From the NCBI GenBank assembly GCA_003833135.1, contig QZLH01000071.1:1-64000 (forward strand): a DNA stretch of 64,000 nucleotides, written 5' to 3'. A program made the translations under genes and the position numbers. Numbering within the stretch: the first letter of the stretch is position 1; every line of letters starts with the position of its first letter. Under the pieces are notes generated by a model. It ran no database searches, was not told the origin of the DNA, and worked only from the letters and a program-made list of their open reading frames with translations. The stretch comes from Oehlia diaphana. Taxonomy: Eukaryota; Glomeromycota; Glomeromycetes; Glomerales; Glomeraceae. This document shows, in pieces, positions 57,840 to 64,000 of the stretch.

Positions 57840-58865
57840 TTTCTTCAATGTTGAGATATATTGTTTGGGCTTTTAGATTTATTAGCTCGCAACTCTTAGA
57901 TTATTATGTAATCCCTGTAATCAAGTCTATCCGTTTTTCATATTCTATCTTTTTTCCATAAAAGGCTCATATTTCCGGAATTAATAACCGAATTTATCGA
58001 ATTATTTACATTTTCCGTGAATGGATCCGTGAGAGGCTCACTTTTACAGAAATAGGGAATAAGCATCTTCTGGAATAATCGATATGCTTGCGCAATAACA
58101 TGGAAGCCTTGAACCTTGGCGAAAACAATGTTTAGTTCATAAAGATTTCAGTTCCAAACTTCTTTAATTTTAGGAAATGCTTACTCGCAAAAATGCCTGT
58201 ATATGCAGCAGCAAAATTCGTTGATGTTCTCAACATGCTGAGAATAAGCTTAAAAATTGGATTTATCTCTTGAATCGGCGAATAAACTGGTTAAGGAGCT
58301 TGAGTCAGAACAGTGAGGATTTTCTAACAAACTTATTACAAAATAGTTCTGAAGGGCTCTTAGAGATTTTTAACGTCTGCATACATTGCTGGAAGTAAAA
58401 CCTTTGTGTATCATGAGTATAATAATACTTGGATTCATTTTCCATAACTGTGGAACAAATATATTTGTCTTCGTATTCTTAAGATCAATTCTTCCTAAAA
58501 TATATTAATGTAATTTATAATTCATAACTGATAATAAACCTTTCCTTTAAGATATTCCAAAAACTAACTAGACCTATTCCTATAAAAAAAATCTATCAAT
58601 GTTTTATATTCATCTTTCTCATATTTCCGATTATATCACGGAATTTATCGGAAATTCCTATTTTATGCTCAATTATATACTAAACTAGATCATTAATTTT
58701 GGCCAAAATGATCGAAATTCCGATCATCAAGTGAGCCAAATCCGCCCATATGGCGTTAGAATGTGAAATTTATCTTTTCCCCTACTTTGATAGTTCAAAA
58801 TTTAGATTAAAACCTTGATGTCATTAATTATCATGAAGATCGTTGATAGTTGTTTCTTTCGTTTT
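57840..58865. other. Spacer between GST copies 1 and 2, possible gene relic
   Basis: About 1 kb. The stretch 57990-58460 is less AT-rich than usual intergenic DNA here and can be read in broken frames (for example a run near 58195-58260 starting MPVYAAAKF), suggesting a decayed coding sequence. I do not recognise it. The rest is AT-rich. Confidence 0.3.
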
Positions 58866-58867
58866 CT

Positions 58868-59009
58868 GATGATTTGAAATTATTACAAATCAAAAAAAAA
58901 TCATTTTTGAAAAAAATAATAAATATCATCACATTCTTTTTGATTTTTTACTTTTTTTTTTTAACGAAAAAATAATTAAGATTGGCCAATTAGAATATTA
59001 ATAATTAAA
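58868..59009 (+). promoter_or_regulatory. Duplicated GST promoter block, copy 2 (with CCAAT)
   Basis: Shares 'tgatttgaaattattacaaatc', 'atcatcacattctttttgatttttt' and 'aataattaagattggccaatta' with the block upstream of copies 1 and 3. Inverted CCAAT (ATTGG) overlaps CCAAT at 58981-58990. Confidence 0.6.
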
Positions 59010-59825
59010 ATGTCTACTCCTGATATCACTTTTTACACTGCTGTAACTCCTAATGCAATAAAAGTAAGCATCGTCCTTGAAGAATTAGAAATTCCTTATA
59101 AAATAAGAGAAATTTCTTTTGAAGATGAAGAACAAAAACAGCCTTGGTTTTTAAAAATCAATCCGAATGCCAAAATTCCTGCTATTACTGATCATAGTAG
59201 AGGAAATTTTCACGTATTTGAAAGTGGCGCGATTATGATCTATCTTTGTGAACATTATGATCCCGAAGGAAAATTATTGCCAAAAGATCCTGATTTAAAA
59301 AGTCAAGTTATTCAATGGGTAAATATCTTCTTTTTTTTTACGCAATAAAAATAAATTGATGAATTAAAAAATTAATTTTCATAACTATAAAATAAATAGA
59401 TTATGTTTCAAATGGGAGGTCTTGGGCCTATGCAAGGACAAGCTATACACTTCAATAGGTACGCACCAGAAAAAATTCCATACGCTATTAAACGATATAC
59501 CGATGAAACCATAAGACTTTACTCCGTTTTGAATAGTGCTTTGGAAGGTAAAGAATATTTGGTAGGAAACAAATTTACTTTAGCGGATGCTATAAGTTTC
59601 CCGTGGGTCAGAGCACATTCTTTTTCTGGAATAGAAAGTATCGATGAATTTCCAAATTTAAAAGCTTGGGTTGCACGTATTAATGCAAGACCTGCTGTTC
59701 AAAAAGGTTTAAATGTACCCGTTCCTGATAAACTTCAAGAATTGATGGATAATCCTGAAATATTGGATGAATTTATTAAACATATTCGAAGTATATTTAA
59801 ATGGAACTCAACAGATGAAAAATAG
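59010..59825 (+). CDS. Glutathione S-transferase, Ure2p-like class, copy 2
   Basis: Exons 59010-59318 and 59400-59825 (735 nt, 244 aa). Very close to copy 1, especially in exon 2. Differences sit at glutathione-side positions: TPNAIKVS instead of [20 protein letters not shown] instead of [24 protein letters not shown] for [12 protein letters not shown], and QAIHFNRY for QAGHFSRY. Changing the G and R near the cis-Pro loop may alter the substrate site. The splice sites and frame are intact, so it is probably expressed. Confidence 0.92.
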
Positions 59826-60454
59826 GTTATATATACAGAGGGAGGCCGAAATTATCCGGCCACTTTTTTTTGCATGTTGATGTGTGTATAAAAACATATG
59901 ATTTTGTATTGATAATTACAATAAACAAATTTTCCATACTTTAATTGTTTCGTATCATTTTGGAAATATTAGTTTATTGCATAAATTTTACAATTTGCAT
60001 AACAAAAAATTTAATAAAATTTAAATATCATAATTTGAAATTTACTATTGTTTAAATTTAAAAGGATATTACAGAGAATATCTAAACTAAATGTCTAGAT
60101 AATTTAAAGTGTAATTATCAGTTATATGACAAATATTGGTTCTATAAATACAAAATTATTATCATTCAAATCCTTTTAATATGAATCGAGAATTATAAAA
60201 ATACTGCCCTAAATATTTGAATAGTAACGAGATAAAATATGTAAAGTATTAACAAGACTGCCTTATGACCCAAAATAGGAGAAAGAGAAATAATTTAGGG
60301 AACTCAAAACTTCTTTAGGTTAATCAATAAAATAAATACATTTTAAATCAATAAATTAATGGAGATCTAAAAAAAAAATTTCACGTTCTAACATAATGAG
60401 AAGTTAATTCGTATGAAAATCATCTCCAAAAATTGATAATTGTTTCTCCTATCA

Positions 60455-60589
60455 ATTTGACAAATCAATTATCATTTTTTGAAAAAAAAAAATTATAAAT
60501 ATCATCACATTTTTATTTATTTTTTTATTTTTTTTGACGAAAGAATAATTAAGATTAGCCAATTAAAGATTAATAATTAAAACAAAAAA
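60455..60589 (+). promoter_or_regulatory. Duplicated GST promoter block, copy 3 (with CCAAT)
   Basis: Contains 'aaatatcatcacatttttat', 'gacgaaagaataattaagattagccaatt' and 'aagattaataattaaaac' just before the ATG. Same layout as the other two, with the CCAAT motif at 60559-60563. Confidence 0.6.
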
Positions 60590-61400
60590 ATGACTACTCC
60601 TGATATCACTCTTTACACTGCTAAGTCTCCTAATGGGGTAAAAGTAAGCATCGTCCTTGAAGAATTAGGAATTCCTTATAAAACAAGAGAAATTTCTATT
60701 AAAGATGATGAACATAAACAGCCTTGGTTTTTAAAAATCAATCCGAATGGCAGAATTCCTGCTATTACCGATCATAGTAGAGGAGATTTTCATGTATTTG
60801 AAAGTGGTGCAATTATGATTTATCTTTGTGAACATTATGATCCCGAAGGAAAATTATTGCCAAAAGATCCTAATCTAAAAAGTCAAGTTATTCAATGGGT
60901 AAATATCTTTTTTTTTCTTTTACGCAATAAAATAAATTGATGAATTAAAAAATTAATTTTCATAATTATAAAATAAATAGGTTATGTTTCAAATGGGAGG
61001 TCTTGGACCTATGCAAGGACAAGCTGGACACTTTAATAGGTACGGACCAGAAAAAATTCCATACGCCATTAAACGATATACCGATGAAACCAAAAGACTT
61101 TACTCCGTTTTGAATGGTGCTTTGGAAAGTAAAGAATATTTGGTAGGAAACAAATTTACTTTAGCGGATGCTATAAATTTCTCGTGGGTCAGAGTTCATT
61201 TCCTTTCCGGTATAGAAAGTATCGATGAATTTCCAAATTTAAAAGCTTGGGTTGCACGTATTGGTGCAAGACCTGCTGTTCAAAAAGGTTTAAATGTACC
61301 CGTTCCTGATGATATTCAAGAATTGATGGATAATTCTGAAAAATTGGATGAATCTATTAAAAATGCTCGAATTGCATTTAAATGGAACTCTAACATGTGA
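60590..61400 (+). CDS. Glutathione S-transferase, Ure2p-like class, copy 3
   Basis: Exons 60590-60898 and 60981-61400 (729 nt, 242 aa). It keeps [30 protein letters not shown] and [17 protein letters not shown]. It has SPNGVKVS at the thiol-site turn (Ser for Thr). Exon 2 has diverged: ESKEYLVG for [21 protein letters not shown] for [13 protein letters not shown], and a shortened C-terminus (WNSNM stop, lacking the usual ...STDEK end). Intron position and phase are the same as in copies 1 and 2. The changed tail could be relaxed constraint or specialisation. Confidence 0.92.
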
Positions 61401-62207
61401 ACCTTTTTTTTGCCGCATTATTTACGTTATGTAAACACTGTAAATGTTATCGTATAAAAATGTATTTTATTATAAATAAGGTAAATTTAGGGCGAAGATA
61501 GCAATAACTACAAATGACCATTATCCTTTCATCACGTTCATCATCTTTTGTATATAAAATAGGATTTCTTTTAGCTACACAAATTCTATTGATATTAAGT
61601 AACTTTAATTTTAAAGGTTATTTGGAGACCACTTCTTTAATTACTTTGAATAATTAGACTATACATGTATGTATACAAATTATTCATAGTCTTTTCCGAT
61701 ATACTTTTGACGTGTATTTGCTTATCAGTTATTGATATTTTTCGGTTTTATCCGTAATGTAAATATATATATATATATAATACATTAACTGAAAAAAAAG
61801 ATTATATTTAACAAAATAGGAACAAGTAGTTTAAATATCAAGTATTGCTAATAAATTTAATGTAGTATTATAAAATTTTTGTTAAAAAGGATTATTTATT
61901 TAGATTTTTAATTGTTATTTTATTTTTATTTTTAATCACAAAGCGAACCAAGTTACAGTAAAAATTACGAGGACCCAATGAACTAAAGCCAAGTAACTAT
62001 GAAAACTAGTAACCAAAACACGTACTGAATCAGGTGTTGTCAACTTGGTCGAAGAGAGAATGCACGGGGATGATCTTAACTTTCTCGTCGGTATTGTATT
62101 GTTTGTAACACTGTGTGACTATGATCGGAAAAGTTCCCGATATAAATACCTGGATTGGACAGTAAAAGTAAAAATTTTTAACACTTTTTTAACACGATAA
62201 TATCAAA
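61401..62207. other. Intergenic, GST cluster to kinase, with probable kinase promoter
   Basis: About 800 bp. An AT dinucleotide run lies at about 61767-61780. Near the gene, TATAAATA at 62141-62148 lies about 60 bp before the kinase ATG and is a good TATA-box candidate. A GC-richer patch at 61960-62160 may be the core promoter. Confidence 0.5.
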
Positions 62208-64000
62208 ATGGATTATACTGAAAATACAAATGAATGGATTAATTGGATCGAAGAAGCTATTCTTAAAGATCATTTAAAATATTATGAATACAATCAATTT
62301 AATGACATTCAAGAAATTGGTAGCGGAAGTTTCGGAAAAGTGTACCGTGCAAAGTGGAAAAATTTTGAACATTTAGCGTTAAAATCTTTTTTTAATCTAG
62401 ACAGCAACACCGTGAAAGAAATTGTTCATGAGGTAATTATGAAATACGTAATGCATTTTCAATATTTCTATAACTTTTACTCTTTATTGTTATATTTAAT
62501 ATTCAAATTTACATAATTTAGATTAAATTACAACGAGATGTAGACTATAGTAATAATATTATTCGCTTTCATGGAATATCAAAATTTGAGTCAGGTATTA
62601 TGAATATTATTCAATGATAACAAATTTATTGTAATACAGTATTCAAATTCAATTTAATATTTATTTCTTTTATTCTTTAGAAAATCGTATGAATAACTAT
62701 ATGTTAGTAATTGAATACGCAGACGGTGGGACTCTTAAAAACTATTTGAAGAAAAGTTTTACTGATCTTACTTGGAATAATAAATATAATTTGGCGTACC
62801 AGTTAGTTTGTGGTGTATCATGCTTACATAATGAAGGAATTGTCCATTGTGACTTGGTAATTATTTATAATTATTTAATCATTGTGATAGCAATGTTATA
62901 TTTACATTTACTTTAATATATACCTTTTTAATAGAACTCGAGCAATATATTAATCCATCAAAACACGATCAAATTGGCAGATTTTGGATTATCAAAAAGA
63001 ATTGGAGCATCATCCAATTTCCAATCCAAATTATTTGGAGTGATTCCTTATGTTGATCCAAAAAAGTTTACCAGGAGAAGAAATAAAAATAACCAAATGC
63101 AAATGTACTCATTAAATGAAAAGAGCGATATTTACAGTATCGGCGTATTATTATGGGAAATATCTAGTGGACAACCTCCTTTCCTCAGTTTTAAATATGA
63201 AGATAATATTGCATTAATTATGTACATTTTAGATGGCTTTAGAGAAACTCCTGTTACTGGTACACCCGAAGATTATATAAATCTTTATATTAGTAAGTTA
63301 AATTTTAAGTTTTAAATAGATAAATATTAATTAATCTTAATTATATATATTTTTTTCTTAGAATGTTGGGACAGTGAACCGGATAATCGTCCAACCATAT
63401 ATCAAGTAGTTGATTGGTTAAAAACAAATGTGTCAGATAATTTTGAAAGCCAGACTAACGAAAATACAAATGAACGGATCGATTGGATTAAAAAAGCTAT
63501 TGAAGAAGAATATTTACAATATTATGATTACAAACAATTTAGTGATATTCGACAAGTTGGTACTGGAGGTTTTGGAACAGTTTTCCGAGCAAATTTGAAA
63601 AATTCAGAGCAACAATTCGCGTTGAAATCTTTTAAACTTAACAATACATCTAAGGAAGAAATTATTAATGAGGTGATATCTATATATATTCTTTTAGTCT
63701 ATTATTTTTTAGTATATTATATTTATTTTAAAAATTTGAATCTATTTATTTAGTTAAAAATTTTACTTAAAGTTGATTTTCATAATAATATTATTCGTTT
63801 TTTTGGAATAACAGAATCTGAATCAGGTATTATAAGATACTTAATAAATATAGTATTCTGAATCTTATTGGCAAAAATATATTTTAATAATTATTTCTTT
63901 CATTCTTTAGAAAATCATAATAGTAAAAATTATATGTTAGTAATGGAGTACGCGGATGGCGGTAATCTTCGAAGCTATTTGAAGAATAGTTTTAGTAACC
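62208..64000 (+). CDS. Protein kinase with two tandem kinase domains (truncated by window end)
   Basis: Exons seen: 62208-62432, 62522-62594, 62681-62856, 62935-63292, 63362-63672, 63754-63826 and 63911 onward. Domain 1 runs from a leader ENTNEWINWIEEAILKDHLK to Gly-loop GSGSFGKV, the Lys of LALKSF, HCDL..SNIL (Cys in place of the usual Arg, so non-RD), ADFGLSKR with intact DFG, SDIYSIGVLLWE and CWDSEPDNRPT. Exon 5 then runs without a stop into a second copy: leader ENTNERIDWIKKAIEEEYLQ, then GTGGFGTV and the Lys of FALKSF. The second copy repeats the exon pattern (both have a 73-nt exon 2 starting phase 0). This TKL-like family is hugely expanded in Rhizophagus. Substrate unknown. The 3' half of domain 2 lies outside the window. 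Confidence 0.85.

Noticed and set aside
1..64000. tRNA, rRNA or snoRNA genes
   Set aside because: I looked for tRNA B-box (GGTTCRANYCC) and rRNA-like conserved text on both strands and saw none; a covariance-model scan would be needed to exclude divergent RNA genes.

Overview
This window looks like nuclear DNA of a filamentous fungus, most likely an arbuscular mycorrhizal Glomeromycotina such as Rhizophagus. The organism is an inference from gene families and sequence style; no search was run. The DNA is strongly AT-rich. The genes are full of short introns (roughly 55-120 bp) with GTAAGT-type donors. The gene set includes fungal families (Rxt3, Sds3-like, Med5-like, GDA1 GDPase, flavocytochrome b2). 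The right edge carries kinases of the expanded ENTNE...WI type that I associate with Rhizophagus.

Layout. 1-7.8 kb is repeat land: two oppositely oriented tandem arrays whose units look like mini-exons with splice sites, then AT-rich DNA with a decayed MULE/FAR1-type transposase and a pogo-like MITE. 7.8-31.6 kb is a dense housekeeping block: S-adenosylmethionine synthetase, an FG nucleoporin (Nup54/Nup57), flavocytochrome b2, mitoribosomal uL23m, UTP15, an equilibrative nucleoside transporter, an F-box/ankyrin protein, LTV1, CDC123, a lipase resembling bacterial family I.5/I.6, and an Sds3-like Rpd3L subunit. 31.6-39.5 kb has no intact gene but is a graveyard of DNA transposons: a mariner-type foldback, a hAT (DUF659) pseudogene, and a hAT-like non-autonomous element that itself carries two nested MITEs and an array of about ten covarying hairpins. 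39.5-55.4 kb is a second housekeeping block: a Med5-like Mediator subunit, F-actin capping protein alpha, Rxt3, a VAT-1-like oxidoreductase, a TPR/F-box/LRR protein (Dia2/Pof3 type), a tiny two-exon F-ATP synthase subunit k, and a Golgi GDPase. 56.8-61.4 kb holds three tandem Ure2p-like glutathione S-transferases. 62.2-64 kb holds a protein kinase gene with two consecutive kinase domains, cut by the window edge.

Functional threads. UTP15, LTV1 and CDC123 all serve ribosome assembly or initiation. Sds3 and Rxt3 belong to the same Rpd3L histone deacetylase complex, and Med5 is also a transcription regulator. Several gene pairs are divergent with short shared promoters: Nup54/CYB2, uL23m/UTP15, ankyrin/LTV1, CAPZA/Rxt3 and Dia2/ATP19.

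Exon structures were built by hand from splice motifs, reading frame and family motifs. In every complete multi-exon gene the exon lengths sum to a multiple of three. The exon choices I trust least are in the Sds3-like gene (intron 6) and the lipase (donor of intron 2).
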